Below are positions 24,758-35,527 of a stretch of 64,000 bases of DNA, piece after piece; the stretch's first letter is position 1; each line of letters opens with the position of its first letter. The notes under the pieces were generated by a model. The model was not told where the DNA came from and made no database searches. It saw only the letters and a program-made list of their open reading frames with translations. The position numbers and the translations under genes were made by a program. The stretch spans positions 55,376,283-55,440,282 of the forward strand of contig NC_083577.1 of NCBI RefSeq assembly GCF_027579695.1. The letters run 5' to 3'. This DNA comes from Neoarius graeffei. Lineage: Eukaryota; Chordata; Actinopteri; Siluriformes; Ariidae.

Positions 24758-25135
24758 GGGCGGCACAGTGGTGTAGTGATTAGCACTGTCGCCTCACAGC
24801 AAGAAGGTCCTGGGTTCGAGCCCTGGGGCCAGCGAGGGCCTTTCTGTGTGGAGTTTGCATGTTCTCCCCGTGTCCGCGTGGGTTTCCTCCGGGTGCTCCG
24901 GTTTCCCCCACAGTCCAAAAACATGCAGGTTAGGTTAACTGGTGACTCTAAATTGACCGTAGGTGTGAATGTGAGTGTGAATGGTTGTCTGTGTCTATGT
25001 GTCAGCCCTGTGATGACCTGGCGACTTGTCCAGGGTGTACCCCGCCTTTCGCCCGTAGTCAGCTGGGATAGGCTCCAGCTTGCCTGCGACCCTGCAGAAG
25101 GATAAAGCGGCTTGAGATAATGAGATGAGATGAGA
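24758..25135 (+). mobile_element. V-SINE copy, left half of a tail-to-tail pair
   Basis: Complete copy with intact A-box region and B box (GGGTTCGAGCCC), ending in a (GAGAT)n tail at about 25120-25135. Its tail meets the tail of an inverted copy at once, with AGATCT at the junction. Confidence 0.9.
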
Positions 25136-25506
25136 TCTCATTATCTGTAGCCGCTTTATACTGTTCTACAGGGTCGCAGGCAAGCTGGAGCCTATCCCAG
25201 CTGACTACGGGCGAAAGGCGGGGTACACCCTGGACAAGTCGCCAGGTCATCACAGGGCTGACACATAGACACAGACAACCATTCACACTCACATTCACAC
25301 CTACGGTCAAGTTAGAGTCACCAGTTAACCTAACCTGCATGTCTTTGGACTGTGGGGGAAACCGGAGCACCCGGAGGAAACCCACGCGGACACGGGGAGA
25401 ACATGCAAACTCCACACAGAAAGGCCCTCGCTGGCCCCAGGGCTCGAACCCAGGACCTTCTTGCTGTGAGGCGACAGCGCTAGCCACTACACCACTGTGC
25501 CGCCCC
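25136..25506 (-). mobile_element. V-SINE copy, right half of a tail-to-tail pair
   Basis: Complete minus-strand copy starting at CTCATTATCTGTAGCCGC and ending at the reverse complement of GGGCGGCACAGTGGTG. With the preceding plus-strand copy it forms an inverted repeat of about 750 bp with almost no spacer, which would fold into a long hairpin in RNA or single-stranded DNA. Confidence 0.9.
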
Positions 25507-25586
25507 TTAATATAATATAATATAATATAATATAATATAATATAATATAATATAATATAATATAATATAATATAATATAATATAAT
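25507..25586. repeat. (TAATA)n array, block 3
   Basis: About 16 units of the same pentamer on the right of the inverted SINE pair. Confidence 0.95.
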
Positions 25587-26505
25587 TGGTTAGATTAAGC
25601 AAACTTTACATTTTTAAATTTTACATTTTAATTTTAAATTCCAGTTAACATAATTCTTTTTTTTGCACCCAGAATATTTTATGAGTAATAATCATTATCA
25701 GCACAGCACCCCAGCAGACACATTCCTTGATAGCACAGAGAAATCCTAATCCAAGTCCTTTACATAGTTTTGCAGCCAGTATCAAATGCAGATCACCACA
25801 TCAGATAAAGTGAAAAGAGGAAAAGTGCCTGGCATAGTGACCATGCATTCAGAAAGAGTACACTTCCACACGTGACTTGGCCTGGCCAGACCAAGCAATG
25901 TAGGAATCTGGGCAGTCAGCTGGTGAGCAACGTCAGGACGATGAGGCACTCCCCCCTCCCTTCTAATCGAGCTGGCCTGCTTGGCTCACCCCTGGCACTA
26001 AATTGCTATATTAGGTGGCTGCAGAGCTGGTGGTCAGAGAGTAACAGTGGCATGACTACAACGTCATGATCATGTTGGTGAGGCATGACTTCACAAACCT
26101 TATCAGCCACAGATATGGCATGCTTGTATTACATTACAACTCACACACATGCACACACACCCACAGGCCTGTCTTTTAAAGGCACAAAACCTGCCACAAA
26201 GATGCCTGGTAGCCATGCCAACCATGTATTTGAAAGAGCTGACAATGAACAATTTGCCCAGCAAATGGAGGAAAGTATAACCCAGCCAGGAGAATGTGAT
26301 ACACTCCACTGAGGAAAATGGGCACTCTATTAAAATTCTCGTATCATTGCTGATTTTTAGGTGTGATGATTATCATATGCATTAGAACTGTAGTCTTATT
26401 TTAAATGGCCGATTTATATGTGAAATCAGAACATTGACGAAAGAACTAGATTTAAAAATGCATGGTCCAATCACACCCTAGTACAATACACCTTTAATGA
26501 TTCAT
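25587..26505. other. Unidentified DNA
   Basis: No gene or repeat is recognised. The block at about 25860-26060 is GC-richer than its neighbours and could be a conserved non-coding element. Confidence 0.35.
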
Positions 26506-26704
26506 TACATTACATTAACAGCATTTAGCAGATGCTCTTATCCCAAGTGACATACAACATATGCAGAGCAGGCTGAGGAGCAGTTGGGGGTTAGGTACCT
26601 TGCTCAAGGGCACTTCAGCCATTCATACTAGTCCAAGGAATTGAACCAGCAACCTTTTGGTCCCAAAGCTGCTTCTCGAACCATTAGGCCATGGCTTCCC
26701 CATG
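26506..26704 (-). mobile_element. tRNA-derived SINE (second family)
   Basis: On the minus strand the head reads ATGGCCTAATGGTTCGAG (A-box region) and GCTGGTTCAATTCC (B box). The body includes the complement of TACCTTGCTCAAGGGCACTT, and the end is a (TGTAA)n tail, seen on the plus strand as TTACATTACATT. The flanks share GATTCAT (26499-26505 and 26705-26711), a plausible short target duplication. This is the common fish SINE type with the CTTGCTCAAGGGC block, not the V-SINE of this window. Confidence 0.75.
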
Positions 26705-27961
26705 GATTCATCTCTTGGGCTTCTCTAATATTAAATAACCACCATAATACCATAAAATTCTGAATAATAACAGGGAATTAGATTGTATGTTGTTCTGAAA
26801 GCCTATAATCCTTCAGTGGTAAATCAATCATGTAATAGGCAGGGAGTTATGGCCTTTCTTTACTGTCCCTTGTCACCAGCGATGGCTAGGTTTCGGGTAG
26901 GAGTTGGATGGTGGGTGGGAAAGAGTGTGAGAGCATTTAATGGAGCCTGTCCGTCTGCTCCTCCACCCCTTGGCTGGACCTTTAAAAGGTGTCAGATGAA
27001 AAGCAGCTGAGATTGCTGCTCGCTCTCACTCTATCTCGCCCCCTCTCTCTAAGCTGCACTCACTTGCTAGCATCCTGCTTTCACTCGCCCCCTCAACACC
27101 CACGTTTTTTTCCTCCTTCTCTGCTTCCCACACACTCCCCACTCCTCACACGCACTCACTCATTCTCACCCACATACACACACAAACACGCCCAGGCTGC
27201 CGTCCCCCAGCCTGCCGCCTCTGGCTGTCCTGGTGAAATCAGGATGCAGGACCCCCGCCTTGATTCTTACTGACCCCAGCACTCTCTACACACTTACATC
27301 CTGGAAGTGGGTTGTCCCCGCTGCGGCATCAGCTAGCATGGTGCCAGAGTGACACAGCCGTGTCACAGCTTCCCTGTTCTCCACCTCAGCTGAGCCGGCA
27401 ATTGGAAAGAGGGAGCAAGAACGGCAGCAGTTCACACCCTCATCCTGGAAGTTCAGAGCGTGCTCTTTATAAACATTCCATTCTCCCCCAGCATGCTGAG
27501 CAGGGTTTCCTGCTCCCTGAGCCCAGCCCCCAGCCGGCGTGCTCCCACCCTACCCAGCCTAGACAAGGAGACTCTTTCAGGCACTTCCTGAAGAACCACC
27601 TTCAATTATCTGAGCTGCTGGGCCAGGGAGAAAGTTGCTGATGTTATACAATGCCGATAAAGCTCCCTTCGATTCCTTCCCCACCAAGTCAAAGTGGCGT
27701 AATCACCGAGGGAGAGCGATTACTCTGTTTGGCTTGGCTAGCAAGCCCAAGGCCATTCTGAACAACATAAAAGGTGACAGACGAAGGGAGAGACGAAGAG
27801 AGAGAAAAGCAAGAGAGCAAGCTAGAACAAGAAAAGCAAGGTAAAACAAAAGAGTGTAATAACTGGGATCAGATAAGTAGCCCCTTTTACACAGCCTGTT
27901 CAAGGCAGAAACCTTATACCTTTATTCCACCTTGTATTCTGTATAAAACATCTGAATGCGG

Positions 27962-27965
<4 letters not shown>

Positions 27966-28012
<47 letters not shown>
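27966..28012. repeat. (GT)n microsatellite, about 23 units
   Basis: Uninterrupted GT run. The 77-98 codon ORFs across it are artefacts. Confidence 0.95.
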
Positions 28013-28013
<1 letters not shown>

Positions 28014-29234
28014 GTTCTGCCTCTGAGCCCAAAGGATGGTTAGCAATAGAAGTGGAATCAATATCTGTGTATACAGTACAACTGGCATTGCGGAACAAAG
28101 GTCTGACGTTTTTGACATCAACATTAATTTTTTACATTCTTCTGAGTGATACCAGTGTGAATTCAAACATCTCTGTCTACAGCATCTAAGGTCCATGTGA
28201 TGTTCTGCCTCAAGTTGCTACCTACTTCACTTTCTCCTCCAACATATTTCTTATCACACAGCAACTTTGCTTGCATTTGAAAAGTGTACACTCTTCAATA
28301 AGCGCATGGCTAAAAAAGCACCTCAACACTCAGCTCACCCGCCATTAATGTTTTGAATGCAACGTTGGTATGCTTGGGGTATTTGTATTTCTGATGCATA
28401 GTGTGTTATGTCACCCTAGACACTGATGCTCAGTTGCGTTATACGTCACGCCTCTGGTTGTGGAACACCAGCATGCTGTATAAAAGTGCACATTGGCATG
28501 GCTTTATTTGGTTCAGTGTAAATCATTAAAGACGGAATATTGAAGGATCTTCTTTAGGGCAATATTGTGGAATATCTGTGTATAAAGGTCTAGTGAAAAC
28601 AAGTAAGGAAGACAAAAAGGAAAAAGGAACAGGGTCCTTCTTTTTTGCTGCTTACTATGACTTGAGTTCATTTTCTCCAGAACTAACATATCAGAGGCCA
28701 TCTGTCCCAACTCTTAGTCTCTGTCACTTATTTAAGGGAGGCACCTAGCTCATTTGCATTTGCCTTCACGTGTGATTGAGCATGAAAGCCAGATCTCTGT
28801 GATCTGGTGTGATCTGGTGTGATCTGGTGGTCAGTGCCTTTATCAGTGTGTCTGACAAGACACAATGATTTCTTCACACATGTGAGCAGCGTCTCATGGA
28901 ATCCACTGGGACTTAACAGATGTTATCCAATTATCTACAATACATATGCTTGTTTTCCTGGTACTTTCAAAGTGGATTCTCCCTAAAAGCACAATTGACT
29001 CTGAGCTAGACTTAGTGATATATTCAATAACGACCAAAAGTTCAGAACAAAACAGATATGAACCACACAATCATTTTAAGGCAACAAAAGTCTTCTGCCG
29101 AAAGGCAAATGTGTTGCCAAGTAACTGAAATAAAGAATTAAATTATGTGACAACTGACTCATGGCAATTCCCCTAACATGTCTAGTGCTGCTCTCTTGAA
29201 TCAACACAAACAGATACTACTCATAGGATGAGCA

Positions 29235-29580
29235 CAGATCAAAGAGAGGAAAGAAGGACAAAGATAAGCAGGAGAGGAGAATACAGAAGAAACAGAAGAA
29301 AGAAGAAGGATGAGTGGAGTAGAGAGGAGTGGAAAAGAGCAAGAAGGAGACAAAAAGGTCTACAGAAAAGGAGAAGAGAGGAGAAGATGACAAGGAAGGA
29401 TGATAAACAAGGAGAGGGCAGGGGGAGAGAAGGAACGGGATTATGGTAAAGGGCAGGAGATGAGAGGACAGGAGAACAAATCAGGAGATATATAAAGAGA
29501 GGAGTAAATGAAGAGGAGAAGAGAAGGAAGGAAACTAAATGTGTGGAAAGCAGAGGAGGTGGAAGCAGAGGCTCAGAGAT
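29235..29580. repeat. Purine-rich (GA) low-complexity tract
   Basis: Nearly 350 bases dominated by G and A on the plus strand, with AGAAGAAAG, GAGGAG and similar motifs. The 148-codon minus-strand ORF across it is a compositional artefact (serine, leucine and phenylalanine rich). Confidence 0.85.
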
Positions 29581-30200
29581 GATGGGTGGCAAGGAGCTGC
29601 CCTGAGTAGGACTGAAGGAGGATGAGTCACAGGCTTTCTGCCCACTTATCCACCCACACACACCCAAATGTGGGTGTGAAAACACCAGGCTCAGAGCCTG
29701 CAGGCCATAAACTCAGGACGCGTCTGTCTTTCTTTTCCAGTGCCAATACATGTACACGTTCTACCCACAAGCTGAGCCTGAGCCTACATTTATGATGTCA
29801 TTGAAGGAGAAAATAAAAAACAAAATGGACACATGGGATAATGTGTGGGATAATACATTTTTGCTATTGTTTTTGGCATGTGTGTGCGTGCGTGTGTGCG
29901 TGTCTACCTTTGGGAACCATTTGGAATCATCTTAAATTTCTTGACCTTATCTCAGGCCTGAAACCATTTTATGACAGAGGCACCATAACTCTAGGACAGT
30001 TCCAGTGAATGTGAGAACGTGTCTCTGTATTTCTCTTCCCCCCACACACACACACCAGGAAATCTGTGCCACACTGGACATCACAGTAAAAGACAACGGC
30101 CCATTCATTAACTAAAGCCATATCCATTAAACATGTTCCTGTCATTCAATTTCAAGCAACCTAGTTTTCTACTTTTAATACGGTTGCGTTACTTTCTTAC

Positions 30201-30240
30201 CAGTGTCTGGTGAGCCGCATTCACCCGGACATGACGGCAC
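30201..30240 (-). other. Candidate 40-nt microexon
   Basis: On the minus strand the acceptor is TTCCTTTCTTGCCTCTTGTAG, a strong pyrimidine tract, and the donor is ACTG then GTAAGAAAG. The 40 nt between contain three CpGs in a region with few, and read V-P-S-C-P-G-E-C-G-S-P-D-T in one open frame. If joined to the donor at 32755/32754 upstream, that frame continues the open minus-strand frame ending KKTFA. No ATG is found in that frame in the CpG segment, so a 5'-UTR role is equally possible. The gene is not recognised. Confidence 0.35.
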
Positions 30241-32270
30241 CTACAAGAGGCAAGAAAGGAACTGCAATTAGTGATGCATTACAAAGTTATTATGTCTCTA
30301 GAACCCCAATGCAGTGTTAGATGATAATTTATTATCAAGCAATTTGCAAAAACTCTAAGTGACTGAATTCTCTAAGTGACATGACTATGAGGGATAATTT
30401 TGTCAAAATGGATTGGCTTGATAATATTCAAAATGAGACAGATTGCTCATTAAAATATTTCACATTTGTGTGTGTGGGCGATTACTAACAGCTATTCTTC
30501 TTCAGGAGCTCACATGGTCTCAGAGGATGAGCAATTCAATAATAAAAAAGGAAAAATCTCAAATCACTACCATAACTGCATTAGATTTATTTTCAACTGT
30601 ATATCATAATTACTCCCTTCATATGGGAAAAAAACAGATACAGTGTACTTGAATTCAAATTCATGCACAGAATAAGGCTGTAAAACAGCATCCATTGTGA
30701 TTTCAGTCTCAGCACTTTTCTGAATATAATTGAACATGAAAATATAGCAATTTTAGGCTTTGTTCCATAATAGAGAGGCTTTTTGGTGTGAAAGCAGGAG
30801 TGAGGTACTTAAGTGAGATATTCTATATTATAAATCACTGGTATTCTTATCATTACATCAATTGAGGCACTGGATCCATTAACAGCTCTCTCAGGGGAAA
30901 TGTGACATGTCTGACAGCACTCATAGACTTTGTAATTGCAGTGCGATCAGATATGGTATTAGCAATTGTTTCATAACTGGCTTGCTTTTTGTTTTATCAC
31001 GAACATTTCGCCTGAAATGGTATCACTCTTAAAAAGGGGTTATTTTGTAAAGACAATTATAGAACCGCAACTCAAACAACAGTTTGCATGGCTCTTTGCA
31101 GAACAGAAAATATTTCTTGATGTGTGCTATTTAAATTATGTAACAACCTTCACAAGGTCAGATATTTTGCATTCATCTCTGGTAAAAGCAATCGCTACAC
31201 TGAAAAATGTAAAGTTAATTTAATTTCACAAGGTTTATTTACTCTCATAAACAGTGCTACATTTTGGTAAGGACAACATGCCATCTTAAATTAACCTTGC
31301 TTAAAAAAAAAAAACAAGTTAAAAAAGCTGTAAAAGAAGTAAAGTAGAATTACAGGCAAAAAAAAAAAAAAAAGCGAGTACTGCCAGGGTAGTAATTCTT
31401 ATATCCATGTAGAGATGGTTATTCATTGTATGAATGTATTTTGTAGAATGAATAAACATTCCTGAATGTTTTCACTTTGAAATGTTCGCAACTTGCATGT
31501 TTTAGTGTAGCTAACCTGAACAGTTTAAGGCATTTTGATTTCCTGGCACGGTAAATCCTAAACTGTTCTGGTGAGCACTACATTCATAATGTATAATATT
31601 TTCATGAATGTGATCTAAAAATAAAAAACCCAAATGATTCATCTTGACCAAATAAAATAATAAAACATTTTTTAAAAAATATCACTCTTAAAGTTCTATA
31701 GAGAACCTGATGTATATGGTTCTTTAAAGAATCTTTTAAATATGTTTCAGTAACACACCCACCATTCTGTCAGTCAAGTAGCTGATTACACAACAAAAGT
31801 GAGAGTAAAAAAGAAGACACATATGGGTACTAAACTTTGTTTAGGCACAAGCAAATTAACGCTGTAAACTAACAGGCTGGTTGATCCAAATTCTTCCTAA
31901 CTCGCGTACTAGGATACATACATTGTACAATGACTGAATGCATTATAGCAGTTACTCAATGACAGGTTCAATTCCCAAACAATAAGCCAAGACTTGAAGG
32001 GATTAGAGTTCTTCAGATGAAATAAGTGTCACATTGGTCTTTCTCCTGGCCCACTGACTGATACAATGCACAAATAACATGTCTCCTGTGTGCCCCCTGA
32101 TGGAAACTATGTGAAAGGATTCAAATAAAACAGGCATGGCGCTTTAGAAAGATCCCCAGCTGGATAAGTGATATTCATTCAGATATGTATTTAAAAGAAA
32201 TAAAACACTCCTGTGGTATGTACTTTGCAAGTTACAGTAAGAATGTGTAAATGTTTAATTATTAATATTT

Positions 32271-32290
32271 CAACAACAACAACAACAACG

Positions 32291-32349
<59 letters not shown>
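32271..32349. repeat. (AAC)n(AAT)n microsatellite
   Basis: About six AAC units followed by some 20 AAT units. The poly-isoleucine ORFs here are artefacts. Confidence 0.95.
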
Positions 32350-32350
<1 letters not shown>

Positions 32351-32678
32351 GGTTCATTAGCGGCAAAGGTATTTACTTGCAAACGTTTTCATTCATTAAT
32401 CTCGGTGTGTGTTTTATTCTCGCTGTAAAGAGGAAACAGAGGAAGGGGAAACGCGCCCCCTGCTTTTTTCCCTCTCTCTAAACTCACCCCTCTATTTTAT
32501 TCTTCAGCTATTTTTTTTTTTGTCACGAGGTCTCCCCCGGGGCAATCGCATTCCAAAACACACACAAGAATTTCCTTCTCTTCGGTTCACATAGCAGCCT
32601 TTCTCCCTCCTCCTCCTCCTCCTCCTGCCGCACTCACAGAGCACAGCGTTCCTGCGCTGCAAGAACCGAGAGCTGCTA

Positions 32679-32683
<5 letters not shown>

Positions 32684-32722
<39 letters not shown>

Positions 32723-32733
32723 CGCGCGCGCGC
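32684..32733. repeat. (GT)n(GA)n(GC)n compound microsatellite
   Basis: About 15 GT units run into GA and then GC units. The GC part is a potential Z-DNA-forming segment within the CpG-rich region. Confidence 0.9.
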
Positions 32734-32828
32734 CTGAGCACCGAGGCCACTTACAGCAAAAGTTTTCTTCGTTGCACTTTTCTTTCCCAGCCCTCGCCTG
32801 AAATGGTATTTGTCAGTGCACGCAGAGA

Positions 32829-32859
<31 letters not shown>
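32829..32859. repeat. (AC)15 microsatellite
   Basis: Uninterrupted AC run inside the CpG-rich segment. Confidence 0.95.
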
Positions 32860-32861
<2 letters not shown>

Positions 32862-33386
32862 CGGCACCGACTCTGTTAGTGCGTCGTTACCAGCAGCAGT
32901 GGCACAGAAACGGCGCACATGTTCACCAGCAGCCGCGCGCACAAACTCGCCTGTGTTCATTATGTCTAATGAGGAGATAATCATTTTGCAACATCGCCGC
33001 TTTGATCGCACCCTCCCTCTGCGGCGGTGCTTTTATATATATATATAAAACATCGAAACGAAGAGGATATTTCAGAGAAACCGTCAAATTCCTCACCAAA
33101 GCTCCTACCTTCAGTTTAGTTTCCCCGCGCGCTTCCGCCGCCGCTCACCACCGCATAAAGACACTGAGCTCGCGCGAGCCCGGATTAAACCGAGTAGAGA
33201 TGTGGAAACCAGTAGAAAGAGGAAGAAAAAGGGAGAGCGTTCAGAGGAAACACAAAGCGACGAAACAGCAGACACAGTTAATGTTAATGGCTCTGTCACT
33301 CCCTCACTCACCCGTTTGTCACTCATTTGCCGCTTCCATCTGCGGCGGCCAACTCGTGCAATTACCGGCTCACTGTGGGAACCAGT

Positions 33387-33387
33387 G

Positions 33388-33420
<33 letters not shown>

Positions 33421-33434
33421 GCTCTCTTTCTTTA

Positions 33435-33518
<84 letters not shown>

Positions 33519-33531
33519 CTCTCTTTCTTTA

Positions 33532-33573
<42 letters not shown>

Positions 33574-33697
33574 TATGTGCCCGTTCACACAAGGGCCCCC
33601 GCTCACTTCACTATAACCATACAGGCTAAAGCGCTGCAGAAATCCCCCCGCTCAGCCGGGGCCGGCCCTTCTCCACACTCGGGACTCAGAGCGCGCG

Positions 33698-33780
<83 letters not shown>
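33387..33780. repeat. (CT)n/(AC)n compound microsatellite cluster
   Basis: Alternating blocks: CT 33388-33416, CT 33439-33470, AC 33472-33516, CT 33542-33571, CT 33700-33736 and AC 33736-33779. The spacer GGCTCTCTTTCTTTATCTGT occurs twice (from about 33419 and 33516), so part of the cluster grew by block duplication. Two ORFs of 204-206 codons across it are artefacts. Confidence 0.95.
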
Positions 33781-33787
<7 letters not shown>

Positions 33788-33830
33788 CACCATTTTCGAG
33801 CAAACATCTCAGGAAAGTCTAGAAAACTGA

Positions 33831-34015
33831 TTGCGCGTAATATTGTATTCTGAGAAATCATTTCTGAGAAGTCCCCGATATTCTGACGATACATGGGTGC
33901 TGACCTGAAATATCATATCGACACAACAACAGCAGCAGCAATAATAATAATAATGATGATGATGATGATGATGATGATGATAAAATGTCTTCCAAGCTAA
34001 ATTAACAAGGATAAA

Positions 34016-34078
<63 letters not shown>

Positions 34079-34965
34079 TCTAGAAAACTGTTGATTTTAT
34101 TTCTAAATTACTATAGATGTACCACTTAAACAGCCCATATAACACACCCATGTTTAAACCTCACTGTTTTTATGAAAGACTTTCAGGCTTTTATTGAGAC
34201 TAAATATGAACTGCGGCAGATTTCTGTCTTCTTTTGCAGAATAATAAAGTATGATGTAGTTGTAAGCAGACAGTTATGTTGAGGGCAACAGCATGCCTCT
34301 GCTCCCGTCCCCCTCCCTTTCAGTTAAAGTAGATACCCGGGGTTTCACCAGAGAAAATGACGGCAGGAAGCGATTATGATGGGAGTTCACCTAACCGACC
34401 GCATTGTTTCATTCACCTCATATTATGTACTCTTATCTCCAGCGTGCTCTCAGCCATGTCCCATAATGCAGATAGGATGTACAGGGGAAATACAACAACT
34501 GTGGGAGGTGCCCAACGATTTACATAAAATTTCCCAAGTGCCAGACTGGCATATGAAGAACATGTTCTTTCCACTGTCCCTTTCACTTTTTCAGAATAAA
34601 AACCTTTCAGAGCTGTTTAGAGAGTGATGACGTGAAGATCAAGCTGGGGAAATTTGAAGCTTCAGAATCAGGACTGCTTAACACTTACCAAACATCCATG
34701 TATTGTAATAAAACATAGCAAAGTACATTTTCACAAAACGATACTGATTTACTGATTGACACAACGGACCATTTTGTAGAAACACATACACATTGGTGGT
34801 GTTGGAAAACTATTTTAAAAATCATCATATTAACAAAGCTAAACTTTTTTTAAATTAAAACCAAGCTATATCAGTATCTTATGCTGAATAAACACATTAT
34901 GTAATAATACTATTCAATCTATTGTGTTCAAGTCATTCAGAGATCATTTAATTGCAGTATAGAGT
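33831..34965. other. Unidentified DNA with trinucleotide arrays
   Basis: Apart from the trinucleotide arrays at 33922-34078, no gene or transposable element is recognised. Confidence 0.4.
33922..34078. repeat. (AAC)(AGC)(AAT)(GAT)n and (AAT)n microsatellites
   Basis: A short AAC-AGC-AAT-GAT series (33922-33981) is followed, after a 35-base gap, by about 20 AAT units (34017-34078). Confidence 0.95.
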
Positions 34966-35250
34966 CTGGTATGTAGAGTATATGGTAGTTACCATGTAAT
35001 AGCATTGTAATCACATAAAGGATGCAAAAAAAAAAAAAAACCACAGCAGTAGAATCATGTTTATGGTATTCGTATTATTATACTGTAACTAGATCCTGGT
35101 AAATATTATATTTGGTCCTGTACAGAGTACTGTGTGCAGTTCTTATTCAAATCCTACATTTATAAGTCCATTCAGACTGAAGAACACATGGAGAAAAGGC
35201 CCTAATGATTAATGATTAATTAGTTATGCAAATCAAGGCTCACTCATTAT
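34966..35250. repeat. Tandem segmental duplication, copy 1 (285 bp)
   Basis: Starts at CTGGTATGTAGAGTATATGG and ends just before the same words recur at 35251. It differs from copy 2 by very few substitutions (for example TATACTGTAAC versus TATATTGTAAC, and ATAAGTCC versus ATAAGCCC) and by the length of an A run near 35025. No coding frame and no transposon ends are seen. Confidence 0.97.
35203..35233. promoter_or_regulatory. Homeodomain/octamer site cluster, copy 1
   Basis: Four TAAT-type cores (CTAATGATT, AATGATTAAT, AATTAG) lie directly beside an exact octamer ATGCAAAT (35226-35233), the POU-domain recognition word. The cluster is duplicated at 35479-35510. Confidence 0.35.
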
Positions 35251-35527
35251 CTGGTATGTAGAGTATATGGTAGTTACCATGTAATAGCATTGTAATCACA
35301 TAAAGGATGCAAGAAAAACACAGCAGTAGAATCATGTTTATGGTATTCGTATTATTATATTGTAACTAGATCCTGGTAAATATTATATTTGGTCCTGTAC
35401 AGAGTACTGTGTGCAGTTCTTATTCAAATCCTACATTTATAAGCCCATTCAGACTGAAGAACACATGGAGAAAAGGCCCTAATGATTAATGATTAATTAG
35501 TTATGCAAATCAAGGCTCACTCATTAG
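35251..35527. repeat. Tandem segmental duplication, copy 2 (277 bp)
   Basis: Directly abuts copy 1 in the same orientation. The A run after GGATGCAA is shorter and interrupted by a G, which accounts for most of the length difference. Confidence 0.97.
35479..35510. promoter_or_regulatory. Homeodomain/octamer site cluster, copy 2
   Basis: Same TAAT cores and exact ATGCAAAT octamer (35503-35510) as in copy 1, unchanged between copies. Confidence 0.35.

Larger units (their letters stand above)
26705..32270. other. Unidentified DNA, possible first intron
   Basis: No coding gene is supported. It contains a GT microsatellite (27966), a purine-rich tract (29235-29580) and a 40-nt exon-like segment (30201-30240). 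The block at about 27200-27780 is GC-richer, without microsatellites, and may be conserved non-coding sequence. An 11-bp motif (TGATCTGGTGT) is repeated three times near 28800-28830. Confidence 0.35.
32590..33700. promoter_or_regulatory. CpG-rich, promoter-like segment
   Basis: CpG dinucleotides are abundant between the microsatellites: GCGCGCGCGCGC at about 32722, clusters at 32870-33025, CCCCGCGCGCTTCCGCCGCC at 33123 and GAGCTCGCGCGAGCCCGG at 33167. The rest of the window outside transposons is CpG-poor. This is what an unmethylated vertebrate promoter and first exon look like. A TATA-like stretch (CTTTTATATATATATATAAA) lies at about 33030. A minus-strand donor, GCT then GTAAGTGG, sits at 32755/32754, suggesting transcription toward lower coordinates. 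Heavy microsatellite content blurs the borders. Confidence 0.5.

Noticed and set aside
24146-25487. ORFs of 84-206 codons across the SINE cluster
   Set aside because: They translate SINE and pentamer sequence. The same peptide (FSSGSSGFPPQSK-like) recurs at each SINE copy because the DNA is repeated, not because a protein is encoded.
27312-27641. 109-codon plus-strand ORF in a GC-richer block
   Set aside because: Pro/Gln/Ser-rich reading of C-rich DNA with no family match recalled. Conserved non-coding DNA is at least as likely.
28470-28500. TATA-box-like TGTATAAAAGTGC as a promoter
   Set aside because: Isolated motif in AT-rich DNA, no CpG enrichment and no ORF or exon downstream.
33002-33822. 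Ser/Leu and His/Thr-repeat ORFs of 204-206 codons
   Set aside because: Generated by CT and AC microsatellites; no start context or domain.
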